A DNA stretch of 46,712 bases, from IMG/VR virus record IMGVR_UViG_3300019487_000045, positions 1-46,712 of that record, one strand, 5' to 3'. This document shows positions 8,330 through 16,446 of the stretch, one piece after another. How positions within the stretch are numbered: the stretch's first letter is position 1; each line of letters opens with the position of its first letter. Position numbers and translations under genes: made by a program. Under the pieces are notes generated by a model. The model saw only the letters and a list, made by a program, of their open reading frames with translations. It searched no databases and was not told where the DNA came from. This DNA comes from a virus.

Positions 8330-9044
8330 CCTGGGCTCCCCGGAGAGCGTCTTCCAAACGCAGGGCTACGAGCGGATCCGCCCGATACACCTTGGGCCCC
8401 ACATGCCCCAGCTGAATCGTGAGATCCAAGTGAATATCATACCCCAACTCCAGCAAGTCGGCGAAGAAGGCCATGTCTTCGTGGCGAATATCGGGATGCT
8501 CGCGACCCCGGTCCACGGTATCCAGGCGAAACACGTCCCGAATCCTGCGTTGCTCGACCGGGTCGAACACAAATGGCTTGGCGGCTGAGATCCTTTCGGC
8601 CACTTCCCTGGTGATGACGGTAAAGCCTAGCCCCGCCCCCTCCACCTTAATCAGGCCGTGCGGGTTGATCTCGAAATGCTCCAGGTTCTGGCGGCGAATA
8701 ACAATCGTCTGCTCATCTGTCTTTTGGGGGTAGGTGGCGCAGACCACTGGGTACTGGGTGTTCAGGGCCAGCAGCCTTAGAAATTGCTCCGGCTCCCATT
8801 GAATGTCTGAGTCGATCCAGAAGAGATGCCGGGCCTTCCCTTGCAGGAAGGTGTCGAGGACCTTCGTGCGGGCCCAGGTTACTACCGAGGAGCCGGCGAT
8901 GCAGGCCACCCCGACGGCAATCCCCCGCTCCGTGCAGTACTTGACCGTCTTGGCGAGGGAGAGGCTGGTCTGCCACGGAATCAGCGGTCCCGTGGGTAGG
9001 CCAATGTCTACGCTCAGTTCGGCTGGATCGACCGAGAGGGTCAT
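8292..9044 (-). CDS. GT-A-type glycosyltransferase
   Basis: 250 aa from the ATG at 9044, chosen because it follows the previous stop (9061) and opens MTLSVDPAELSVDIG; the frame is open for 39 codons further upstream. The block LDTFLQGKARHLFWIDSDIQW carries the DxD metal/nucleotide-sugar site at about residues 90-92. LALNTQYPVVCATYP and GAGLGFTVITREV are typical of phage-encoded GT-A enzymes. GREHPDIRHEDMAFFADLLELG would be the acceptor-side acidic motif. The target could be virion proteins, DNA or the host surface; nothing in the sequence decides. It is one of two glycosyltransferases inside the structural operon. Confidence 0.75.
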   Translation of the reverse strand: MTLSVDPAELSVDIGLPTGPLIPWQTSLSLAKTVKYCTERGIAVGVACIAGSSVVTWARTKVLDTFLQGKARHLFWIDSDIQWEPEQFLRLLALNTQYPVVCATYPQKTDEQTIVIRRQNLEHFEINPHGLIKVEGAGLGFTVITREVAERISAAKPFVFDPVEQRRIRDVFRLDTVDRGREHPDIRHEDMAFFADLLELGYDIHLDLTIQLGHVGPKVYRADPLVALRLEDALRGAQDGHHHVPSPDVS

Positions 9045-9060
9045 GCCGTCCAGTGTCTCA

Positions 9061-9612
9061 TTAGGCGAAACCACTCGCCAGGGTCCCCGACCCAGTGAAG
9101 CTGATGTCAACCAGCCAGGCGTCGGTGGCGATATCAATGGCTTCCAAGCGATCCCCACCATCCCCGCCCGTGGTGGTGATGTTGAACGTGTACTTGATAT
9201 CCGCCGCAGTGGGATAGAACAAGTCGCTCGCCCCCGCCGTCAGGTGATGACCGACCGCCTTCCCGTACAGGATGTCTCCGGCCAGGGCCGTGATCGTCAG
9301 CGACAGCGTCTGGACGCCGTTGTTGTACACGGAGTACCGGTTGCCGGTTCCAGTAGCTGCCGGCAGGGTGATCGTCAGGCCTGCCGAGGTGATGATCGGA
9401 ACCAGAACGATCCGCTCAGCGTGGAGCGTCTCGGTGAGGGCCAAGGCTGTAGCCGAGGCAGCAACATTCACAATGCGGGCACTGGCGTCGGCGACGCGGC
9501 CGATTTCAGCACCCGTGGCGTTGCTGCTCAGGGCGGTGATGAGCTCCGTGGCAGCCCCTGCGCTGCCGAGCCCGGCCCGCAGACGGTTTGTGAGATTCCG
9601 TGAGAACGACAT
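9061..9612 (-). CDS. Probable virion surface or decoration protein
   Basis: 183 aa with AAGGA 9 nt before the ATG. The N-terminus is a short Arg-containing helix (MSFSRNLTNRLRAGLGSAGAA). The rest is Ala/Thr/Gly-rich beta sequence (ALTETLHAERIVLVPIITSAGLTITLP, YSVYNNGVQTLSLTITALAG, YTFNITTTGGDGGD) similar in style to capsid spike or decoration domains. It lies upstream of a glycosyltransferase and downstream of two small portal-linked genes. No family is recognised. Confidence 0.5.
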   Translation of the reverse strand: MSFSRNLTNRLRAGLGSAGAATELITALSSNATGAEIGRVADASARIVNVAASATALALTETLHAERIVLVPIITSAGLTITLPAATGTGNRYSVYNNGVQTLSLTITALAGDILYGKAVGHHLTAGASDLFYPTAADIKYTFNITTTGGDGGDRLEAIDIATDAWLVDISFTGSGTLASGFA

Positions 9613-9663
9613 AGGAGCGAATCCTTTCGACTATGTCCTAAGCATCCCGGAGGTCGGGAGAGG

Positions 9664-10350
9664 CTAAGAACGTGAGGGGCCAAACTTTTCGAGCACTTTC
9701 TCCCGCATTTCCTGGCGGTGAAGCTTCTTCAGGCTGGGGTCTAATCTTACCAAATCGCTGGTTTTCTGGCGAATCACCTTCTCGCTGAGAGGGCAGTTCT
9801 CATTAGCCAGCAGATCCGCGTCCGGCTCCCGATGTTTGACATTCACCGCCCCTGTGGCGGCCCAGCCGCGAGTTTCGCAGAGCTTCTTGATATAGCTCCT
9901 GGCCCCGCCGAACGGGACCACGGCCTCCGGGTCACCGACGAACCGAGCCAGCTCCGGCATATATTCATCGCCGGCCTTGATATTAAATCCGTTCTCTGCC
10001 AGCTTCTTCTTGACATTAGCCGCGTAGTCGGCCGTGTACAGCTCGTGCCAGGGCTTCCGGCCGCCCCAGAACGTGTCGGTGGTCTGGATGCCGGGAAAGG
10101 CGTTGAGGGCCAGCATGGAGGCCCACTTGTCGCCGGCCTCTCGCTTGTCCTCCCGCCGGACACGCAGGTAGACGGCCCCCCTGGTCACGGACCCGCCGCC
10201 TTCGTTGACGAACTCCATGCAGCGGGCCAGGACTTCCGGGCAGATGTCAGAAAATTCCGACATCATCTCCTCTGGTAGTGGAGGCAGAGCGACCAGGTCT
10301 GAGTATTTGCGCCAGTCCTCGTTATCGCGAAAAAATGCCTCTAGATTCAT
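9664..10350 (-). CDS. Unknown late-operon protein
   Basis: 228 aa, starting 3 nt after the stop of the preceding gene. It is a soluble, mixed-charge protein without signal or membrane segments. Visible features are an acidic N-terminus (FFRDNEDWRKYSDL), a WHELYTADYAANVKKKLAENGF helix region and a basic Lys/Arg-rich C-terminus (SLKKLHRQEMREKVLEKFG). It stands directly downstream of the portal and of a small helical gene, where capsid maturation or internal virion proteins often lie. No catalytic motif is seen. Confidence 0.5.
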   Translation of the reverse strand: MNLEAFFRDNEDWRKYSDLVALPPLPEEMMSEFSDICPEVLARCMEFVNEGGGSVTRGAVYLRVRREDKREAGDKWASMLALNAFPGIQTTDTFWGGRKPWHELYTADYAANVKKKLAENGFNIKAGDEYMPELARFVGDPEAVVPFGGARSYIKKLCETRGWAATGAVNVKHREPDADLLANENCPLSEKVIRQKTSDLVRLDPSLKKLHRQEMREKVLEKFGPSRS

Positions 10351-10353
10351 TTA

Positions 10354-10677
10354 CTAATCCAGGTCCAGATTGCGGAGTATGTCACTCACCTTGGTGGTGA
10401 TGTTAGAAGCCAGGGTGGTGGCTGCATTGATCTGGCCCGCCAGCTCGCATCGCGTTGCCGCTTCGCGGCATGAGCCTGGCTCTTCCGGCACTGGAACCGG
10501 CCTGTCAGTGATGACCATGGCCAGCCCTAATCTCAGCCTGCCGGTAACGTCATCAAGAGCCTGAAGCTGGACGTAGAGGTCGCGGATCTCCGCCGCAACG
10601 GTCGCTGGGAGGACCTCATGCGCACCAACCTGGACTCGGTCGGGGGCCATCTGGCTGTGTAATCCGTAGCTGTTCAT
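10354..10677 (-). CDS. Small helical protein coupled to the portal gene
   Basis: 107 aa. The ATG at 10677 overlaps the TAA of the portal gene (TAATG), indicating translational coupling. Largely helical, with DLYVQLQALDDVTGRLRLGLAMV near the middle and AATTLASNITTKVSDILRNLD at the end, two stretches that could form a short coiled coil. The role is unknown; a portal- or capsid-associated small protein is a positional guess. Confidence 0.5.
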   Translation of the reverse strand: MNSYGLHSQMAPDRVQVGAHEVLPATVAAEIRDLYVQLQALDDVTGRLRLGLAMVITDRPVPVPEEPGSCREAATRCELAGQINAATTLASNITTKVSDILRNLDLD

Positions 10678-13103
10678 TACTTACTCCCTGAAGAGTTGGG
10701 CTTGGCCGCTGCCAGCGACTTCGTGGCAGCGACTTTCGCCTGAGATTGATCTTTCGTGGCCTGCACCTGGGCGATGTTGGATTGTTTCCGCTGCTGGAGC
10801 TTCTGCTGGCCTTGTTTAAGCTGGAGGTTGCCTTGCTGTTTCTGCTGAGTGATCTGCTGGCGGCCCTGCTCGATCTGCTGGGCCCCCAGCGCCTCCTTAA
10901 CGGCTAGATCGGTCTGGCTGCTCTCCCGCTGGAACTGCATCTCCTGAGCGTGTTCGGTGGCCTTTATCTGCATTTCCATCTGCTTCTCTTGCAGCTTCAT
11001 CTGAAGCTCAGCCATCTTGGCTTGCAGCTCGGCCTTCAGCTTCTCAATCTCCATCGCCACGCGGGCCTCTTCAGCCTTCTGCTCTAGCCGGATCTCTTGC
11101 TGCTTAAACTGGGCTTCCATCTGGATCTCGGTCAGGGGGTTAGCCTGGGCTTCGCCCTGAAGCTTCAGGGCTTCCGCCTGGGTCTTCTGGACCTCGGCCT
11201 GTTTCAGCTGCTGATCGAGCTGGGCATTGGGGTCATTGGGATCCTTCTCCGGGATCGCCAGAGCCCCTAGGTCCATATCGTGCAGCTCGCCCCAAATCTG
11301 CATCGTGCCGTTCACGGGCGTGTAGTTGCCGGATAGCTCGCCGTAGGCTTGCAAGAGCGGCAGGTAGCGACCCATCACCTCCTGGAGGTTGGCGATATCA
11401 CGCTCCTTGTTGGGCCGCCGCATCGAGGAGGCCGCCACCTCGTAGCTCATTTGCCGGACTACCGTCTCTTGATCGGCGTTCTCGATGTACTGCTGCCAGA
11501 GGCCGGCACCTACTGGCCCTAGAAGCTGTTCGACATCCCGGCCCTTCACGAACATCCAGGACAGCATCGCCTCGACGCCAGCCACCCGACTTTGCCAGGC
11601 CACGACCTTTTTTTGCATGTATTCGGGGCGGGCACTCACAGCGGACTTGCGGGCCTCTGTCGTTGAGGCGGTGCGATCCTGGGTTCCATCTTCGTTCTGA
11701 CCATAGACGAACGGGGTCATGCCCATTCGTTTGTCGAAGGCGTTGCTGAGCAGCTCCAGAACGGCCCAAGCATCCCGATTGACCTCCTTCTGCTCAATCA
11801 GCTGGAGAACCTTCTTCACGTCCTCGGCTCCCGGCGGGAGTGGGAAGACACTACAGTCATCTCCATCGTCCAGCACCTTCTTCATGTCGTCGTGGTATTG
11901 CCCCAGGACGGCCCACATCTGGCGGCTGGCGTGCCAGGTGCGGTTCACGAGCCAGGAGACAATGCAGTTGATGGCCTTCAGCTCTCCGAGTGCCGGGGAT
12001 AACGGGGGTACGCCGTACGGACTTTCGGGATCCTCCCAGAAGATGAGCCGCTCCACGGGCCAGCGGTCATCCGCCCAGAGCGGGACGGGCCACTCGAAGT
12101 GCAGTCGGATCTCCTCATCGGTGGCCCCCCGCCGAATCTTGTCGGCCGGGCAGTTGAGCGGATACGGACAATCCGGACAAACAGCCAGGTACGCATAGTC
12201 CCCGACAACCTCCTCCAAGTGATTCTTCAGTAAGCTCGTCATCCCGGTCAGGCGGGCCCCCACGCCCATCTTCGACCAGACCTCGTACCACACCACCAGA
12301 TCGTTCGTCTTACCGCTCGCCCGTTCCGCGGCGAACCCGTCTTTCGTATTGGCCTCGGCGTGGTGCCAGCCTGACTCTAGCGTGGCCTTCCCTTTCAGGG
12401 AGCCGGCGGGGAGCCGGAACTTCTTCTCGACCTGCCAATGGGGCTGAATGTGCCTCAGGGCGATCCACTTACATTCCTGGGAGGTCTTAAAGTCCGGATC
12501 GAAGACCAAGTCCTCTGGGGCTTTATGGAAGCAGCCCGTGAGCATCTTGTCGGACCCTGGCATGGAATAAGGGGCGGGCCAGAGGTGCCCAGAACCCTTC
12601 AGGAGAGCATCCAAGAGGGCCATCTCGCTGTGCCACTCCAGGCCCCCCCCCGGCATCTCCCTGGGCGTGTAGTTCAGCCAGCCCTGCATCAGGTGGGCCG
12701 TGAGCCGATCGACCGTGCTCTTCTGCTGGATCTGCTGAGCCAATGCCTGCCTGACATTCGGATGGGAGATTAGATCGGGAGGCAGTTCAAGGCTGTCTTT
12801 CGGAGAGACCGTGCGATGGGGGACGTCCCACATCAGGTTAGGGAGGTAGATAGCCGTAAACTCAAAGGCCTTATTGATGTTCACTCGGAATCGCGGCGAC
12901 TTCACCCCCCGCCAGAACTTCTTGGCGTACATGGGGTCCCACATGGCCGCCGCCGACTTGTTGTAGAACATCTGGCATTCGCTGCCGACGTCCAGCCACC
13001 GCTTCCTGCCTGGCGATGTCAGCGCAGCCTCGATCTTGGAGAGCCAGCCGGCGATCAACGGACGCAGGAATTCGTAATTCCTTAAATCATCGAGGTCGAG
13101 CAT
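10677..13103 (-). CDS. Portal protein with long C-terminal coiled coil
   Basis: 808 aa. The first 560 residues show portal-like sequence (YAKKFWRGVKSPRFRVNINKAFEF, VSWLVNRTWHASRQMWAVLGQ, SNAFDKRMGMTPFVYG) that would form the dodecameric ring for DNA entry and tail attachment. From about residue 600 to the end is a 200-residue Gln/Lys/Glu/Ala-rich coiled coil (QQLKQAEVQKTQAEALKLQ and many similar repeats). It follows terminase and one small gene, the standard place for a portal. The C-terminal extension is longer than in most portals and might reach into the capsid or act as an internal scaffold. Confidence 0.7.
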   Translation of the reverse strand: MLDLDDLRNYEFLRPLIAGWLSKIEAALTSPGRKRWLDVGSECQMFYNKSAAAMWDPMYAKKFWRGVKSPRFRVNINKAFEFTAIYLPNLMWDVPHRTVSPKDSLELPPDLISHPNVRQALAQQIQQKSTVDRLTAHLMQGWLNYTPREMPGGGLEWHSEMALLDALLKGSGHLWPAPYSMPGSDKMLTGCFHKAPEDLVFDPDFKTSQECKWIALRHIQPHWQVEKKFRLPAGSLKGKATLESGWHHAEANTKDGFAAERASGKTNDLVVWYEVWSKMGVGARLTGMTSLLKNHLEEVVGDYAYLAVCPDCPYPLNCPADKIRRGATDEEIRLHFEWPVPLWADDRWPVERLIFWEDPESPYGVPPLSPALGELKAINCIVSWLVNRTWHASRQMWAVLGQYHDDMKKVLDDGDDCSVFPLPPGAEDVKKVLQLIEQKEVNRDAWAVLELLSNAFDKRMGMTPFVYGQNEDGTQDRTASTTEARKSAVSARPEYMQKKVVAWQSRVAGVEAMLSWMFVKGRDVEQLLGPVGAGLWQQYIENADQETVVRQMSYEVAASSMRRPNKERDIANLQEVMGRYLPLLQAYGELSGNYTPVNGTMQIWGELHDMDLGALAIPEKDPNDPNAQLDQQLKQAEVQKTQAEALKLQGEAQANPLTEIQMEAQFKQQEIRLEQKAEEARVAMEIEKLKAELQAKMAELQMKLQEKQMEMQIKATEHAQEMQFQRESSQTDLAVKEALGAQQIEQGRQQITQQKQQGNLQLKQGQQKLQQRKQSNIAQVQATKDQSQAKVAATKSLAAAKPNSSGSK

Positions 13104-13118
13104 CCTTGCTCACTTTCA

Positions 13119-13628
13119 TTACATCCGCTCAGTGGGGGCAGGCAGCGGTTCTGGCGAGAGCACTTTCTTCTTTTTAGCGACGGTGGCCGTGGCTCGGCTG
13201 GCGGCTGCCTCGGCCATCAACTCTTCTCGTTCCAGTAATTTTTCGGCGAACCTCGCGGAAGCCTTCCTGGCTTCTTCCTCAGCTCGAAGTAGGTTCTCCT
13301 CCCGCCTGGCTACCTCGGCCTCAAACAGCTTGTAATGGTTGTCCTCCGGGTAGTAATCCCAGGAGCCGCAGCGCCCGGTGGTGGGGTTGCCTTTTTGGTC
13401 GTGGACCTTGGCTGATACATGGTACACCCCCGACTTGTGCTGCATAAAGGTGTTGATGGGGAATGCCACCAATTTAAGGCGGCCGGGCCCTTCGATGCCA
13501 GACACCAGGGCCGGCACTGGATCGGAGGTGTTGCCGCTGCGATACCACTGCACGGCATATCCGACCGGGGGGGTCGGTTGGGGCCGCTTCTTGTCGGCCT
13601 CCAGATCATTCCAAGCTTTTTCGTTCAT
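13119..13628 (-). CDS. Unknown protein between terminase and portal
   Basis: 169 aa with AAGGA a few nt upstream of the ATG. The N-terminal 90 residues are a small beta-rich domain (VGYAVQWYRSGNTSDPVPALVS, LKLVAFPINTF, SGVYHVSAKVHD, CGSWDYYPED). The second half is a charged coiled coil (YKLFEAEVARREENLLRAEEE, LLEREELMAEAAA) ending in a basic tail (VAKKKKVLSPEPLPAPTERM). It could be an accessory packaging or portal-binding protein. No family is recognised. Confidence 0.55.
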   Translation of the reverse strand: MNEKAWNDLEADKKRPQPTPPVGYAVQWYRSGNTSDPVPALVSGIEGPGRLKLVAFPINTFMQHKSGVYHVSAKVHDQKGNPTTGRCGSWDYYPEDNHYKLFEAEVARREENLLRAEEEARKASARFAEKLLEREELMAEAAASRATATVAKKKKVLSPEPLPAPTERM

Positions 13629-13650
13629 CGAAATCCTTTCCTGGGGTGCG

Positions 13651-15903
13651 TTAGGCGAAACTGAGTGATTGCTCTCCGGGTCCTAGGTGGACATACGGAC
13701 CACCCGCCTCCCTGGCCTGCTTTTGCATCATCCGCATGGCGGCGTGATAGGCGGGACTGCCCCCAGCCCGCCGCTCGGCGGGGGCCACGTAAGCGGTGCC
13801 ATCCAGGAAGCGATGGGAGATGTACTCGCAGAGGTACTCCGTCGCTGCCATGCAATCATGAATCCGCTCGTTGACCGGCTCGTCGATGGGCACCATATTA
13901 CCCTCGTTGTCGGCCACTTCCTTCTTGCGGTAGGAGTAAAACTCCTTGATTGTGTAGTGGCATTTTGAGGATATCCACAGCTTCGGCCAGCCGTCCTCGA
14001 CAGGCTCTAGGAACGCCCGGACCGTCCGCCGGCGCAGCTCCTTATCGTCGCAGCCCCGCATAAACCCGGCCTTCGTCAGCCGGGAGAGGATGCCCCGCTT
14101 GCGAAATTCTCGCTCATAGGACTCGAACACCGTCACATCGTTGCCGATGTTGGTTTGCCGGCCAGCCCGCTGGTCCATCACAAACGCCTCCAACGAGAGG
14201 CCTTCCGTCAGCGGCATTAAGGCGGCTGCGAACATCGCCGGAGTGTGCTTCTTGACGATCAGCTCTCGCTCGATGATAAGCCGGTCCCCCATGACCACCC
14301 GGTTCACTTCCGGCGGCGGGACCACCCCGAACAGGCAGGCTGTGCGAGTATGGCTAGGATCAATCACCAGGTAGCGGGTCCAGTCGTGCGGCAGCTGCGC
14401 GTCCCGGAGGCAGTTGCAGACAATCTGGTGGGCGGTTGCAGGCTCTGGCAGCGGCTCGTCGTACGGCTTGACGACGTGAATCGCCGAACCGAAGTCGTAC
14501 ATCCTCCGGCCGGAGACAAAGGCGGAGATGTCGCCCCGGTCACGATGGGCCTCGTCATCGTCACCATCCATGCGCAGCAAGCCTTCCTGAATACCCTGGC
14601 GGTCGGAGTAGGGGTTGTCCGAACCGGTAAGCTGAAAGACCTGAATCGGCGGCTTTTCGTCGTCCTGGTGGCGCTTGGCCCGCTCGATGGTTTTGATGAG
14701 GGCTTCGTTGTGGATCTTGGGCCATACCGACCACAGGAACCAGCCCCGCACGCTCATCAAGCGGTCCTGCCACTCCTTTAAAAAGGCGGCATTGGCCGTG
14801 TCCTCGTCCAGCCAGATTCCGTGTACTGCATCGCCCTGCTTGGGATGGTCGCCGGTGGTGGGGTAGGCGCACATCGTCACGCCGTTAATGATCCGCACAC
14901 TGTGGAAGATATTGCCGGCCGAGCTCTCCATGTGCCAGCTGTTGGGAACGATCAAGTGCTCACCAAATAAGGGCGGCGAGAGCACACTTTCCTCGAACCT
15001 CTCCACGTCGAAATTGGGGTTATAGGCCCGCCATTTCTTGGTCTTATGGTCACGGAGGATGCGGAACTCGCACCCCAGTCCAGGTGAGAAGAGGCGGTGG
15101 TAGATCGTCTGGCCAATGTGTTTCACGTCCAGCCCAATGACCCAATACAGACCGTTGTTTCTTTTAGACGGAACACGGAACCGCTTCTTGATAGGCGTAC
15201 CATCAGGGCGAATGATCGGAATGCCCAGTAAGCGGCTGGCGAATTCCATGACGACGGCTAGCGTGTTATGAGTGACGACAAAGTCCCTTGTAACATACGT
15301 ATGATCGGGACATGACACGCTAATACACACGCAATCTGCCGCCCCGTCAGGCTTAATCGACCTTAGTATTTTGACGGCCTTCTCCTGGGCTGTTTTCCGC
15401 CAGTTCTCCCAGGCGGGGACCGCTGGTCGATCGCCTGGCAGCGGCTCGTCGCCCCACTCATCGATTATTTGCTGAGCGGAATACACCTGCCACTGTCCGT
15501 CGCCGCGAAGCCTTTGACGGCCTGTCTGGATTAACCACAGATGCTCACCACAACATCTAGTCCACGAGCCATCGCTGAACGTAACGCGGAAAACATCCTT
15601 CATGCCCTGCGGGAACACTCCAGTTACGGTACACGGCTTACCGTCACCGCCAATAACAATATCACCTTGAGCCAGCTCACCTATCGGTCTCCACCCATTC
15701 GGTGTCAGGATCGGCTCGTCCTTGGGTTGCGCTTTCCCGCTGCGCTTTCCGCCCGTCACGATGTTTTCGCTGGCCTGAGACTCATGGATCGGCAGCTGCT
15801 GATCCGACGGCCGATAGACCCGGAGCGGGTGCTGCTCGCGTAGCTCCAGCTCGGCGATCCCCCTCTGGATCTCGGCCAGCTCGTACTTCAGGCTGCCTGC
15901 CAT
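13651..15903 (-). CDS. terL: Terminase large subunit, split by an intein
   Basis: 750 aa precursor; about 594 aa after removal of an intein at residues 58-213. The ATPase Walker A is GGKRSGK followed, across the intein, by TLAVV. Walker B is GIWLDEDTAN (about 363-371). The RNase H-like nuclease has YLVIDPSH (D515), FVMDQRAG (D577) and RIHDCMAA (D683), the usual three acidic positions. It would pump DNA into the prohead and cut at packaging ends. The ATG is 3 nt beyond the stop of the small upstream gene. Splicing is essential because the intein separates the catalytic Lys from the Thr of Walker A. Confidence 0.93.
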   Translation of the reverse strand: MAGSLKYELAEIQRGIAELELREQHPLRVYRPSDQQLPIHESQASENIVTGGKRSGKAQPKDEPILTPNGWRPIGELAQGDIVIGGDGKPCTVTGVFPQGMKDVFRVTFSDGSWTRCCGEHLWLIQTGRQRLRGDGQWQVYSAQQIIDEWGDEPLPGDRPAVPAWENWRKTAQEKAVKILRSIKPDGAADCVCISVSCPDHTYVTRDFVVTHNTLAVVMEFASRLLGIPIIRPDGTPIKKRFRVPSKRNNGLYWVIGLDVKHIGQTIYHRLFSPGLGCEFRILRDHKTKKWRAYNPNFDVERFEESVLSPPLFGEHLIVPNSWHMESSAGNIFHSVRIINGVTMCAYPTTGDHPKQGDAVHGIWLDEDTANAAFLKEWQDRLMSVRGWFLWSVWPKIHNEALIKTIERAKRHQDDEKPPIQVFQLTGSDNPYSDRQGIQEGLLRMDGDDDEAHRDRGDISAFVSGRRMYDFGSAIHVVKPYDEPLPEPATAHQIVCNCLRDAQLPHDWTRYLVIDPSHTRTACLFGVVPPPEVNRVVMGDRLIIERELIVKKHTPAMFAAALMPLTEGLSLEAFVMDQRAGRQTNIGNDVTVFESYEREFRKRGILSRLTKAGFMRGCDDKELRRRTVRAFLEPVEDGWPKLWISSKCHYTIKEFYSYRKKEVADNEGNMVPIDEPVNERIHDCMAATEYLCEYISHRFLDGTAYVAPAERRAGGSPAYHAAMRMMQKQAREAGGPYVHLGPGEQSLSFA
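15265..15732 (-). other. Class 3-type mini-intein in TerL
   Basis: 156 residues (TerL A58 to N213), starting with Ala rather than Cys or Ser and ending THN before the extein Thr. The class 3 marker triad is visible: Trp in block B (EHLWLI, intein residue 66), Cys in block F (CVCISV, residue 136) and Thr in block G (VVTHN, residue 154). In class 3 inteins the block F Cys starts splicing by making a branched intermediate, so an Ala1 is tolerated. Between blocks there are only about 60 residues, with no endonuclease motif, so this is a mini-intein that cannot home by itself. Confidence 0.85.
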
Positions 15904-15906
15904 GGC

Positions 15907-16446
15907 TTACCCTGGACCGTCCTCTTGGCCGAGCAGGTAGCTCAGCGCGTCCTTTTTGCCGCTTTCCTCGGCCGCCTCGGCCATCAGCTCCATCAACCGC
16001 AGCTTGAGCGTGTCGCGGATCGTGGCGTCGTCCATCTGTTTCCAGTCATCCTCTAGCTTCATGCGATCAACCTTGGCGTGCAGGGCCAGGAGCTTCGTGG
16101 CCGCGTTCACCGCAGCCCCCTTGCCCCGCCCCTGATCGGCCAGATCTTTAATCCAGCCCACCACGTCCTCGCAGAAGGCCGCTGGGCCGCCCCAGGCGTC
16201 GTAGCACTGGCTAATCATCCGCTCCAGGGGCTTGAGCTGCTTGCCGGCCTGGTTGGCATCCAGGATGCGGGACAGTTTTTGTCCCGCCATCTGGACCCGC
16301 TGGTCGTAAATCTGCATTGCCTCGCCAGTGGTGACGCAGGAGTTGCAGCGAGCGTCCACGGGCAGCCCCTCGAATGCACTCAGGGGCCGCCGGCTTTTAC
16401 ACTGCGGACATTCACGCACTTCCTCGAGTACGATCCGATCAAGCAT
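15907..16446 (-). CDS. Small terminase candidate with zinc finger
   Basis: 179 aa from the ATG at 16446 (MLDRIVLEE), which overlaps the preceding stop; GGAG is 9 nt upstream. An N-terminal CPQC...CNSC pair (18 residues between) could bind zinc and contact DNA. The remainder is helical, with a coiled-coil middle (QKLSRILDANQAGKQLKPLERM) and a charged C-terminus (LRLMELMAEAAEESGKKD). It lies immediately before terL with a 3-nt gap, the normal place of terS. The zinc pair is not typical of TerS, so another terminase-linked protein is possible. Confidence 0.5.
   Translation of the reverse strand: MLDRIVLEEVRECPQCKSRRPLSAFEGLPVDARCNSCVTTGEAMQIYDQRVQMAGQKLSRILDANQAGKQLKPLERMISQCYDAWGGPAAFCEDVVGWIKDLADQGRGKGAAVNAATKLLALHAKVDRMKLEDDWKQMDDATIRDTLKLRLMELMAEAAEESGKKDALSYLLGQEDGPG

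Noticed and set aside
11719-12198. Long plus-strand frame inside the portal gene
   Set aside because: Ser/Arg-rich antisense shadow of portal codons without a start signal.
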